Shown in pieces: positions 1-6,573 of a stretch of DNA of 11,989 bases. The position numbers were made by a program, and so were the translations under genes. The notes under the pieces were generated by a model. It saw only the letters and a program-made list of their open reading frames with translations, made no database searches and was not told where the DNA came from. Where the stretch lies: positions 1 to 11,989 of the forward strand of contig CAKARF010000023.1 in NCBI GenBank assembly GCA_916720465.1, written 5' to 3'. The stretch comes from an uncultured Atopobium sp. GTDB taxonomy: Bacteria > Actinomycetota > Coriobacteriia > Coriobacteriales > Atopobiaceae. Position 1 is the stretch's first letter. Each line of letters starts with the position of its first letter.

Positions 1-24
1 TTTCCAATGGCCGAGGCCAGGTGA
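1..24 (+). CDS. possible C-terminal end of an upstream gene (partial)
   Basis: Frame 1 reads seven codons (FPMAEAR) into a TGA at 22-24, four bases before the next start codon. A tight spacing like this would fit an upstream gene of the same operon, perhaps another membrane or cell-surface component of the ECF locus. Frame 3 also ends nearby (TAG at 27-29), so the true frame is undecided. Seven residues are too few to identify a family. Confidence 0.35.
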   Translation, partial: FPMAEAR

Positions 25-28
25 GATA

Positions 29-685
29 GTGGTTAAGCTCACAAGAGAATCCAAACGGATTCTCTATTTAGCAGCATCAATTGTGTCTCTTTTGTTCATG
101 CTTTTCTTTGCATGGACACTCGTGCAGTATTTCTTTGCGCCCGTTTCAAGCACTTCTGCTCAAGAAGCTCCCGCCGCGCAAGGTCAGACGGTAGTAGGTA
201 CTTCTGCCGCTCAAACAGACTCTCAGACGGCACAGTTGCAAGGAAGTTCTGGCTCAGATACTCAGTCAAATTCTGATGCGACTAAAGACCAAGATTCTTC
301 TGGTCAGAACACGTCGGAGCCTTCTAACTCCAGCAACTCAACAAACGCAGTAGCTGCTCCTCGTAAAGAGAACAGTGCGCTTTCTGTAAGTGTTACGGTT
401 GACGGCTCTGCAGCCAAGGGGTCTTCGTTTACTGTCAACCTCCAGGTCCAAGAGGGTACCTCGGTCTACGATGCATTACTTGCAAGTGGAGCCGGGGTAA
501 ATGCACGTAGCACGTCGTTTGGCATGTATGTTGCGGCTATTAACGGACTTGCAGAGCGTGATCATGGTCCACAGAGCGGCTGGGTGTACTCCGTTAACGG
601 TGCCCAGCCTAACTACACGTCTGACGCATATGTACTGCACGACGGCGATTCAGTTGTTTGGACATACGTTAACGCGGTGAACTGA
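29..685 (+). CDS. membrane-anchored DUF4430 (transcobalamin-like C-terminal domain) protein
   Basis: The 218-residue protein has three parts. A basic N-terminus and one hydrophobic segment (about residues 11-36) act as an uncleaved anchor or signal peptide. A low-complexity Ser/Gln/Thr linker spans about 37-115. A C-terminal DUF4430 domain (about 118-218) shows the family's features: an EGTSVYDALL segment, a GWVYSVNG segment and a final GDSVVWTYV strand. DUF4430 resembles the beta-rich domain of transcobalamin and intrinsic factor, and in Gram-positives it often sits beside ECF transporters. The likely role is capture or delivery of a cobalamin-like ligand at the cell surface; this is inferred, not shown. 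The GTG start at 29 follows AGGTGA at 19-24, which overlaps the upstream stop. The frame stays open to the window edge, so a longer N-terminus is not excluded. The stop overlaps the ecfT start by one base. Confidence 0.85.
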   Translation: MVKLTRESKRILYLAASIVSLLFMLFFAWTLVQYFFAPVSSTSAQEAPAAQGQTVVGTSAAQTDSQTAQLQGSSGSDTQSNSDATKDQDSSGQNTSEPSNSSNSTNAVAAPRKENSALSVSVTVDGSAAKGSSFTVNLQVQEGTSVYDALLASGAGVNARSTSFGMYVAAINGLAERDHGPQSGWVYSVNGAQPNYTSDAYVLHDGDSVVWTYVNAVN

Positions 686-1617
686 TGAATCCGGCACGCA
701 CAAGTTTTTCTCGCCTGCATCCACTCGCTACGGTGGTGCTTTTTGGATGCGAAGTTGTGCTTGCTGCTTTTTCTTTTCAGCCTCTTTGCGCGCTGATTGC
801 TTTTGTAGGCGCTGAGGCCTGCATAGTTCAGCTATTTGACATTAAACATGCCGTTAGACAACTTGTTTGGTATGTTCCCATTATTGTATTGATGACAGTT
901 ATCAATCCGTTTTTCTCGGCATCTGGGTCTACTGTTTTGTATTCTTTTGGGCACACACAGCTATATGCAGAGAGTTTTGTGTACGGTGCTACCTCAGGTT
1001 TGGTGCTCGTAAGTACGTTGAGCTGGCTTGAGTGCCTGTTTGTGGTGATGTCTCCGCTCGAGTTGTTACAGCGCTCAAGCGTGCAATTTCCGGGATTACA
1101 GCTGGTTTTAAGCCTTTCTGTGCAGCTTATGCCACAGTTGCTTTCTGACCTTACCGTGGCGCAACAAATTCAGTCGGCAAACACCGCAGCTCAAACGTGT
1201 GATTCTGCGACGCAGAAGCCTCGGCAAAGCCGCTTTCCAGGTCAACGCCGTTTTTTGAGTACGAGAAAAGCTATTGTGCAGACAGCCAGCACAATCAACG
1301 CAGTGTGCATGAGTGCGCTAGAGAAGTCGATAAGTACGTTTCAGTCCATTGTGTCTCGAGGCTGGGGAATGACAGGACGCAGGAGTAGGTGGAATACCCA
1401 GGTGCTTGATGCCTACGACACCCTGGCGCTGTTGTCGTTTGCTTTCTTAGGCGTTGTAGCAGCAACTTCTTTGTATATGCTTGTCCAAGCTTGGCAGTTT
1501 TACCCCACTATGCCCGCGTTTCAACTGAGTTTTTGGTATCTGGGAGTAGCTCTATTTGCCGTTTTACCAGTAGTTTTTGTGCGTCTTGATGCCGTCTTAT
1601 GGGAGCAGTCAGTATGA
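685..1617 (+). CDS. ecfT: ECF transporter transmembrane component EcfT
   Basis: The 310-residue protein is the scaffold membrane subunit that couples ATP hydrolysis by the EcfA domains to the substrate-binding S component. Hydrophobic segments lie at about 14-50, 60-77, 93-125, 247-268 and 281-300. A long amphipathic cytoplasmic part (about 140-235) carries a Ser-Arg-Gly motif (224-226, in SRGWGMTGRR), the position of the conserved Arg-containing coupling motif of EcfT proteins. A Gln/Arg-rich insert at 160-195 looks variable. ATG at 685 overlaps the previous TGA (TGATG), which suggests translational coupling. The stop overlaps the start of the ATPase gene, so the three genes form one transcription unit. 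It could serve one dedicated S component or be a shared group II module. Confidence 0.88.
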   Translation: MNPARTSFSRLHPLATVVLFGCEVVLAAFSFQPLCALIAFVGAEACIVQLFDIKHAVRQLVWYVPIIVLMTVINPFFSASGSTVLYSFGHTQLYAESFVYGATSGLVLVSTLSWLECLFVVMSPLELLQRSSVQFPGLQLVLSLSVQLMPQLLSDLTVAQQIQSANTAAQTCDSATQKPRQSRFPGQRRFLSTRKAIVQTASTINAVCMSALEKSISTFQSIVSRGWGMTGRRSRWNTQVLDAYDTLALLSFAFLGVVAATSLYMLVQAWQFYPTMPAFQLSFWYLGVALFAVLPVVFVRLDAVLWEQSV

Positions 1618-3098
1618 GCGAGTACCCTTCCTACCAGCAGAATTTATTTACATCTTCAACTAGGGAAGAAGTAATTCTTGCTATTCAGAATCTCTCGTTT
1701 GCATATGCTCTAGCTCCAAACAGCAAGGTCGTAGAGGATTTTTCCTGCAAAGTTTATGCAGGTCAGATTAGCCTTTTGCTTGGACCAACTGGTTCAGGCA
1801 AGTCAACTATCTTGAGCCTCATTAATCCCGAGATTGCGCCTCAAGGTAGGCGAGACGGTTCCATTATTGTTTGTGGTCAGGAAGTTTCTGCGATGACGCA
1901 GGCGCAGTCTGTGGATACCATTGCTTTTGTGCCGCAAACTGCTTCGCGTGCACTGGTGTGCGAGACGCCTCTTAAAGAACTTGCTTTTGGCCTGGAAAAT
2001 CGAGGTGTTCCTGAGAAAGAAATGCGTCGTCGCATTTTTGAGACGGTCAGTTTCTTTGGCATGGAATCGCTCTTGCACAAACGCTGCAACGAGCTTTCCG
2101 GAGGAGAACAGCAGCTAGTAGCCCTTGCTGCAGCGCTTGTCATGCACCCAAAGCTGCTTTTGCTGGATGAGCCAACCTCGCAGCTGGATCCGTTTGCGCA
2201 GAAGAACTTCACCGCGCTCCTGGAGCGCGTTGCGCGCGAGCTCAACGTTGCCGTGCTTGTTGCCACCCACGACGTCACCGCGTTTGAGCACCTCGCAGAT
2301 ACCCGCATCCACCTCGACGGCGAGAAACCCGATGCACTCCAAGCAGACAGCTCTTCTCGCCAGACGCTCTGTCCTCGCAACCCCGCGCCCAACCAAGCAT
2401 CCACCGTGGCCGACAACTCGCTCGCACTTGAGTTCAGCGCTGTTACGTTTGCGTATCCGCAGAGCGAACAGTTGGTGCTCAACAAGTGCTCGCTTGAGGT
2501 TTCGGGGCGAGAAATTCGTGCGCTCGTAGGTGGCAACGGCTCTGGTAAGTCAACGCTGCTAAAGCTTGCAGCAGGTATTCTTCGTCCAAGAAGAGGCCGC
2601 GTCTACAACCAGCTCCAGCAATCCCAGGGATACATCCCGCAAAACCCCGAGCTGCTCTTTACCTGCCAAAGTGTGGGCGAAGAACTTGCCCAGTGGCAGC
2701 AGAGCGGCGCCTATTCTGACCAGGAAGTTCAGGAGCTTCTGGAAGCTTCGGGACTTCTTGCTCGCACAACATATCAGAAGCTAATGTCTGCTCATCCATA
2801 TGACTTGTCTGGCGGACAGCAACAACTTTTGGCGCTAGTAAAAGTGATGCTCACAAAGGCGCGTCTGCTCATTTTTGACGAGCCCACAAAGGGTTTGGAT
2901 GCTCCGACCAAAGAAGCCGTTATCAACCTGCTCTCTTACGCACAAGCAGAAGGTACGACCATACTAGTAGCAACGCACGACATGCAGTTGATATCGCGCG
3001 TTGCTGATAACGTTTCTCTAGTTTTTGATGGCCAGATTTCTCTGACAGAGCCAACTTCAGAGTTCTTTGAAAACTCGTGGGTGTGGTCAGCGGAGTAG
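1614..3098 (+). CDS. ecfA: ECF transporter ATPase, two fused ABC domains (EcfA1-EcfA2 type)
   Basis: The 494-residue protein contains two complete ABC ATPase domains in tandem and so supplies both nucleotide-binding domains of an ECF transporter in one chain. Domain 1 has Walker A GPTGSGKS (57-64), signature LSGGE (161-165), Walker B LLLLDEPT (181-188) and the switch His in VATHD (219). Domain 2 has Walker A GGNGSGKS (306-313), signature LSGGQQ (398-403), Walker B LLIFDEPT (418-425) and His 455. All catalytic motifs look intact in both halves. I chose ATG 1614 over ATG 1599: it follows GGGAG at 1602-1606 by seven bases and forms an ATGA overlap with the ecfT stop. The stretch 2160-2340 is markedly GC-richer (about 60-67 % by hand count) than the 5' part. 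Four bases separate its stop from the stop of the convergent gene. Confidence 0.9.
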   Translation: MSEYPSYQQNLFTSSTREEVILAIQNLSFAYALAPNSKVVEDFSCKVYAGQISLLLGPTGSGKSTILSLINPEIAPQGRRDGSIIVCGQEVSAMTQAQSVDTIAFVPQTASRALVCETPLKELAFGLENRGVPEKEMRRRIFETVSFFGMESLLHKRCNELSGGEQQLVALAAALVMHPKLLLLDEPTSQLDPFAQKNFTALLERVARELNVAVLVATHDVTAFEHLADTRIHLDGEKPDALQADSSSRQTLCPRNPAPNQASTVADNSLALEFSAVTFAYPQSEQLVLNKCSLEVSGREIRALVGGNGSGKSTLLKLAAGILRPRRGRVYNQLQQSQGYIPQNPELLFTCQSVGEELAQWQQSGAYSDQEVQELLEASGLLARTTYQKLMSAHPYDLSGGQQQLLALVKVMLTKARLLIFDEPTKGLDAPTKEAVINLLSYAQAEGTTILVATHDMQLISRVADNVSLVFDGQISLTEPTSEFFENSWVWSAE

Positions 3099-3102
3099 GC
3101 AG

Positions 3103-3564
3103 TTAGAACCTTAAGAAAGGCTCCTCATCCTGACCAAGCTCCTCAAGAAGCTTATCGTCAAGATCATTGATGTCGCCAAACTCCTCGTGCTCATGCTCCT
3201 CTTCATCTTCCTCATGATCGTGAGAATGCTCATTGAAGCCGTACGCATTTGCCGTCTCATCATCAAAATCAAGCGTTGGAAGGGCACTGGTAATGCTGCA
3301 AAGGCCAACCCCTGCAGGCATAATCTTTTGCCACTGGGCAATCAGAGGAGTGGTAGGAACTTCTCCCAACTCAACAATGGAATCCAAGAAAATCTCTTTT
3401 GCACCATCAAGCAGGTCAGATGTCTTTGCAACCTCAATAAGGTGCTCCGAGAAAAGCTCAAGTGCATGATCTGTGGAGTCTGCCTCAACAATGCAAGGCA
3501 TAAGGCAGTAGTTGTCAGTAGAATCAAGCTCGTCATTATAACTAAAGTTTCCCAGATAGATCAT
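3103..3564 (-). CDS. small acidic protein with a His/Glu/Asp-rich segment, unknown function
   Basis: I do not recognise this 153-residue protein. An N-terminal region (about 1-100) with mixed alpha/beta character begins MIYLGNFSYN. Residues 113-127 form a His/acidic cluster with His at 113, 115, 117, 124 and 126, and the C-terminus is strongly acidic. There is no signal peptide or membrane segment, so it should be cytosolic. The start at 3564 is supported by AAGGAGG five bases upstream on the minus strand; an ATG 24 bases further upstream in frame lies before this ribosome binding site and is unlikely. The cluster could bind divalent metal, but simple acidic low complexity is also possible. 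It converges on ecfA with a four-base gap and diverges from the S-component gene, so it probably has its own promoter in 3565-3656. Confidence 0.8.
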   Translation of the reverse strand: MIYLGNFSYNDELDSTDNYCLMPCIVEADSTDHALELFSEHLIEVAKTSDLLDGAKEIFLDSIVELGEVPTTPLIAQWQKIMPAGVGLCSITSALPTLDFDDETANAYGFNEHSHDHEEDEEEHEHEEFGDINDLDDKLLEELGQDEEPFLRF

Positions 3565-3592
3565 GAGACCTCCTTGTTGTAGTTTCAAATCA

Positions 3593-3610
3593 TCTTATGC
3601 CAAAATAAGA
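3593..3610. promoter_or_regulatory. inverted repeat in the divergent intergenic region (candidate operator)
   Basis: TCTTAT at 3593-3598 and ATAAGA at 3605-3610 are perfect inverted repeats separated by GCCAAA. They lie between the minus-strand acidic-protein gene and the plus-strand S-component gene, where a repressor could control one or both. The surrounding 3565-3650 is AT-rich, as expected for promoters, but I cannot assign clean -35/-10 pairs on either strand. A six-base arm can arise by chance in AT-rich DNA. Confidence 0.35.
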
Positions 3611-3656
3611 CAGACTTTCTCGATATTTTTATTTTGACGGTAAGCGTGAGGTTCTC

Positions 3657-4418
3657 GTGGATAATCGGCACACGTTATCAATTTTTCTAGAGGTTGTAGC
3701 ACTCTTTGCTACTCCTATTATCCTTGCTGTTGAAATGATATATTTTCCCGAATTTACTGCGGCATCTTCAATTATTTTAGCAATCATTTCAGTTGCATTA
3801 TTTATGTTAAGTTTTGAGACCCAAAAGCCTTCAGTTGCCAAATTGGTACCCACGGCCGTCTTTAGCGCCTTGGGAGCCGCGGGAAGAATTGCCTTTGCAC
3901 CGCTTGCATACGTAAAGCCTGTCTCAGCAGTTGCTATCTTTGCTGGAGCGTTTCTCGGAAGACACGCGGGCTTTCTGGTAGGTGCGCTATCTGCGCTTCT
4001 CTCCAACGTTTTCTTTGGACAAGGTTCGTGGACTCCGTGGCAGATGTATGCGTGGGGACTTGTTGGCTATCTGGGCGGTCTTCTTACAACCTTTACACCG
4101 GCTCATTCTGCAACCGCTGGTCACGTAGCCCTTTCACAAGGCGAGAAACCCCACAAACTTCCACCTTTTCTTCTTATGGCTTGGGCGTTTATTTCCGGAC
4201 CATTCTTTGGCCTGTTAATGAACGTGTACTTTGTTATTGGATTTGTGCATCCTCTAACCCTCGAATCTGCTCTTCTTGCGTTTTTAGCTTCTGTTCCGCT
4301 TGATCTTACGCATGGAGTGGCAACGCTTATTTTCTTGATTTTGCTTTGGCTTCCGTGGCAAACATCCGTTAGCCGAATCCTCACAAAATATAATCTCACT
4401 GGTAGAAGTTTTAGATAA
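3657..4418 (+). CDS. ECF transporter substrate-binding membrane component (S component)
   Basis: The 253-residue protein is almost entirely hydrophobic, with membrane segments at about 8-29, 35-53, 63-80, 88-115, 128-147, 168-195 and 202-232. The central block is characteristic of one ECF S-component family: GAAGRIAFAPLAYVKPVSA (73-91), then GRHAGFLVGALSALLSN (101-117), then FGQGSWTPWQMYAWGLVGYLGG (120-141). S components bind the vitamin or metabolite and associate with EcfT and EcfA. The length exceeds the usual 170-220 residues because of extra N-terminal and loop sequence (His/Lys-rich loop about 150-168). The GTG start at 3657 follows GTGAGG with six bases between. The substrate is not evident; the nearby DUF4430 gene makes a cobalamin-type ligand a guess. 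It is separated from ecfTA by an opposite-strand gene and so is probably transcribed alone. Confidence 0.82.
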   Translation: MDNRHTLSIFLEVVALFATPIILAVEMIYFPEFTAASSIILAIISVALFMLSFETQKPSVAKLVPTAVFSALGAAGRIAFAPLAYVKPVSAVAIFAGAFLGRHAGFLVGALSALLSNVFFGQGSWTPWQMYAWGLVGYLGGLLTTFTPAHSATAGHVALSQGEKPHKLPPFLLMAWAFISGPFFGLLMNVYFVIGFVHPLTLESALLAFLASVPLDLTHGVATLIFLILLWLPWQTSVSRILTKYNLTGRSFR

Positions 4419-4453
4419 ACCAAATTTTGCCGTCTGCCTAAAATATCTTTCAT

Positions 4454-4481
4454 TTTGCAGCCATTGATCTAGACTTAATCT
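4454..4481 (+). promoter_or_regulatory. candidate promoter of comF
   Basis: TTTGCA (4454-4459) and TAATCT (4476-4481) are 16 bases apart and resemble sigma-70-type -35 and -10 boxes. Transcription would begin at about 4488, so the leader would consist almost only of the hairpin at 4490-4506 followed by the start codon. Confidence 0.35.
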
Positions 4482-4489
4482 ACTGTCAG

Positions 4490-4506
4490 CCCCCAGATTC
4501 TGGGGG
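4490..4506 (+). promoter_or_regulatory. perfect hairpin/dyad directly upstream of the comF start
   Basis: CCCCCAGATTCTGGGGG is a perfect 8-base inverted repeat around one central T; as RNA it gives a 6-bp CCCCCA/TGGGGG stem with a 5-base loop. The G-run is the only ribosome-binding-like sequence before ATG 4512, so the stem would hide it. No T-run follows on either strand, so it is not a terminator. It may instead be a protein-binding dyad. Confidence 0.6.
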
Positions 4507-4511
4507 TAAAA

Positions 4512-5261
4512 ATGCCACCTACATCTATCTTTGCTGCAACGGCAAGCTCAACACTTGAGCTGCTTGCCCCTACGCGCTGTGTCGTGTGCGAGAAACCCGG
4601 TCAGCTCCTCTGCGATGAGTGTCGGGCAAAGCTGCCATGGATTTCTCAACAATGGGCATGTCCTAATTGCGGTGCTCCGTATGGGAAGCTTGTCTGTTCA
4701 GAGTGCGCTGATAAAAAGAAGCGTCCCGTTCAGTGGGAGAGTAGGGCAGTTATTTGTGCCATGGGATTTAAAGGCCCTCCAGCACGGTTGATTTTGACGC
4801 TTAAAGACGGCCATGAACTTCGACTAGCGCCGGTAATTGCCGCGGCTATTTTGTGTGCGCTTGAAGAAGCTTCACCATGGAGTGCTCGTGATGGCACTTC
4901 TCGCTTTGATAGTTCAAAAATTGATGGTGTTTGCTTTATTCCGGCAACTACAGAGGCATACGCGCGCAGAGGCTTTGATCATATGGAGCTGGTAGCTCAA
5001 TCGTTTTGTCAGCTTACAGGCCTGCCTTTGTACGACGTGCTTATACGTCCACATGCAAAGGACCAAAGAACGCTCTCATCCGCTCAAAGACAAATCAATT
5101 TGAAAGGAAGTATTGCTTGTACCGTACCAGTTAACCAATCAAATATTTTACTTTTAGATGATGTGGTAACTACCGGAGCATCAATTAGAGAAGCCACAAG
5201 AGTACTTTGTGCCGCAGGCGTGCAATCTGTAACCGTAGGCGCATTAGCTCGCGTATGGTGA
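4512..5261 (+). CDS. comF: ComF family phosphoribosyltransferase-like protein
   Basis: The 249-residue protein has the standard ComF layout. Two CxxC pairs at the N-terminus (Cys 23/26/34/37) and a second set (Cys 50/53/62/65) form zinc-ribbon-like modules. These are followed by the phosphoribosyltransferase-like region with PATTEAYARRGFDH (144-157) and the PRPP-loop signature ILLLDDVVTTGAS (212-224). ComF proteins act in the cytosol and are needed for DNA uptake in naturally competent bacteria; in others the role is unclear. Length and motifs are normal and all cysteines are present. ATG 4512 is preceded only by a GGGGGT that belongs to a hairpin. The order comF then hpf, with an RNA between, is a known conserved arrangement in Firmicutes and Actinobacteria. 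No other competence gene is in the window. Confidence 0.92.
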   Translation: MPPTSIFAATASSTLELLAPTRCVVCEKPGQLLCDECRAKLPWISQQWACPNCGAPYGKLVCSECADKKKRPVQWESRAVICAMGFKGPPARLILTLKDGHELRLAPVIAAAILCALEEASPWSARDGTSRFDSSKIDGVCFIPATTEAYARRGFDHMELVAQSFCQLTGLPLYDVLIRPHAKDQRTLSSAQRQINLKGSIACTVPVNQSNILLLDDVVTTGASIREATRVLCAAGVQSVTVGALARVW

Positions 5262-5283
5262 GTTACCTATGGTTGCAAACGGC

Positions 5284-5289
5284 TATACT
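5284..5289 (+). promoter_or_regulatory. -10 box of the structured RNA
   Basis: TATACT lies 23 bases after the comF stop, with six bases between it and G5296, the first base of the RNA's closing helix, which is the usual -10 to +1 distance. No good -35 is visible (the region at 5260-5268 is weak), so the call rests on position and the -10 match. Confidence 0.5.
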
Positions 5290-5295
5290 TGATAA

Positions 5296-5552
5296 GTCTT
5301 TTCAGGTCTGTGGTTGCGAAGTTCTCTGTGAGCTTTTAGTCCATGACAGACGAGGTCAAAGGGATCCACGTAAGTTTACGTGTGCGCATGTAAACGATCA
5401 TGGCTCGTCCTAGAAGTAAGCCATACCGCCTGTTATATCAAAGAGACAAAGGGTCTCGCAGGCGAGAGAACTAGTAGTGGAGCTGCTGCGGTAGCAAAGC
5501 AAACGTTCCAGTATGCGAGTGTGGGGTCAAATACCAGGTCAGCTGAAAAGAC
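5296..5552 (+). ncRNA. candidate raiA-motif structured noncoding RNA
   Basis: This fills most of the 315-base gap between comF and the lipoprotein gene. Helices found by eye are as follows. The closing helix is GTCTTTTCAG 5296-5305 with CTGAAAAGAC 5543-5552 (10 bp), continued by 5308-5310/5540-5542 and 5311-5314/5533-5536. A junction helix is GTTCTCT 5321-5327 with AGAGAAC 5465-5471. Arm A pairs 5332-5339/5410-5417 (two G-U), 5349-5354/5404-5409 and a hairpin 5367-5372/5377-5382. Arm B pairs CGCCTG 5427-5432/CAGGCG 5459-5464 and GAGAC 5443-5447/GTCTC 5453-5457. A 3' hairpin pairs 5478-5481/5507-5510 and 5482-5486/5491-5495 with a UGCG (UNCG-type) tetraloop. CCATGA 5341-5346 could also pair with TCATGG 5398-5403, giving a pseudoknot. 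The raiA-motif RNA is known from between comF and raiA genes in Firmicutes and Actinobacteria; family membership is inferred from that location, not from a model search. A leader of the next gene is the alternative. Confidence 0.7.
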
Positions 5553-5576
5553 ACCTGTTTAGAAGAAGGAGTTCTG

Positions 5577-6512
5577 ATGACGCGCGTTAAAAGCTCTCTT
5601 AAGGTGTTACTTCTTATAGCACTAGCTGTTGTTTTAACAGGATGCTCCATTGGTCCTATCAACATTGATTTGGACAAATGGTTCCACGTCAAGTCGGTGC
5701 AAGAGGCAATTCAAGAGAAGCGAGAAGCTCGTCAGCAGAAGATTCCTGATTCCGCATTGCATACTGCTGGCACCCTTACGGTTGGTTTGCGCACGCAGTC
5801 AGTGACCGCCCCTATGATTGTGGCCTCGGAAGGCGGAACGCTGCAAGGAATTGACGTTGAAGTTGCCTCTGCGATTGCAGATCAGTTGGGCGTAGACGTT
5901 AAGTTTGTGTCAGTTAATGGACCAGTTGATGGTCTGCAAGCAGGCTGCGACATTGTCATGGATGTTAGGAGCGGTGAAGATTCAACAAGCACGCTCATTT
6001 CTGGCTATGCAGAGTCCACAACAGCGCTTTTCCGCAAGGGTTCAGAAACAGACATTACTGCTGATAGTTTGAGCGGGAAGTCCGTTGGTGTTCAAACGGG
6101 CTCTTTGTCCGAGCGAGCAATGGGTCAGGTGCTCACCGGTATGTCTGTGCAAGGTTTTTCTAACTTAAACGATGCTTTTGAAGCACTTGAAAATGGCTCC
6201 ATTGATTATGTGGCCTGTGATGCATATGCTGGCGCTTATCTTGCAGCAAACAAAGATATTTCTATGGTTGGTGTCGTTGACGTTCCATCCACGATTGGCA
6301 TTTCTGTAGCAACAAGCAATAAGACTCTTGCTACGCAAATTCAACAAGCTCTTTCGACTATTCAAGCTGATGGAGTAGAAGGAGTCATCAGAAATAAATG
6401 GGTTGGCATGTTACCACACCTTTCAACCACTAATAAGATTCCTGGCCTTGTAGAAGTATCTACGCAATCTACCAGCGCTGATTCATCTACATCTTCCTCT
6501 GAGCAAAATTAG
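5577..6512 (+). CDS. solute-binding lipoprotein, amino-acid ABC transporter type (SBP_bac_3-like)
   Basis: The 311-residue protein starts with a lipoprotein signal: basic MTRVKSSLK, a hydrophobic core and the lipobox LTGC with Cys 23 as lipidation site. The body (about 60-280) fits the family 3 extracellular solute-binding fold: an opening strand GTLTVGLRTQ, then GIDVEVASAIADQLGVDVKFV, an SLSGKSVGVQTGS hinge segment, ALENGSIDYVACDA, and a closing VRNKWVG-like IRNKWVGMLP. A Ser/Thr-rich tail follows. Such proteins capture amino acids or similar small solutes for an ABC importer on the outer face of the membrane. No permease or ATPase gene is adjacent, so it is an orphan here. AAGGAG at 5566-5571 precedes ATG 5577 by five bases, only 13 bases after the structured RNA, with no terminator between. 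Confidence 0.85.
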   Translation: MTRVKSSLKVLLLIALAVVLTGCSIGPINIDLDKWFHVKSVQEAIQEKREARQQKIPDSALHTAGTLTVGLRTQSVTAPMIVASEGGTLQGIDVEVASAIADQLGVDVKFVSVNGPVDGLQAGCDIVMDVRSGEDSTSTLISGYAESTTALFRKGSETDITADSLSGKSVGVQTGSLSERAMGQVLTGMSVQGFSNLNDAFEALENGSIDYVACDAYAGAYLAANKDISMVGVVDVPSTIGISVATSNKTLATQIQQALSTIQADGVEGVIRNKWVGMLPHLSTTNKIPGLVEVSTQSTSADSSTSSSEQN

Positions 6513-6573
6513 TCACGCATAAAGAGAAATAGTCTCAACCGTTTACCGCTCAATTCAATTTTTTATGGAATGA

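Noticed and set aside
1877..2536. 219-codon open frame on the minus strand inside ecfA
   Set aside because: Antisense to intact ABC domains, Ser/Arg-rich composition typical of a shadow frame, and it coincides with the GC-rich patch, which lengthens antisense frames.
5207..5413. 68-codon open frame over the comF end and the RNA region
   Set aside because: No ribosome binding site at its starts, no recognisable protein, and it overlaps strongly paired RNA helices.
5296..5552. Alternative RNA identities: RNase P, tmRNA, SRP RNA, T-box, cobalamin or lysine riboswitch
   Set aside because: None of their conserved sequence blocks (SRP domain IV core, tmRNA T-arm, RNase P core, T-box sequence, B12 box) is present. 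A 6S-like RNA is not fully excluded, but the arms do not form one long bulged hairpin.
5380..5562. 60-codon open frame in the comF-lipoprotein gap
   Set aside because: No ribosome binding site or known motif; it runs through the paired part of the RNA.
6513..6570. Terminator after the lipoprotein gene
   Set aside because: Only a weak GAGA/TCTC hairpin (about 6524-6536), separated from the T-run near 6560; not convincing.
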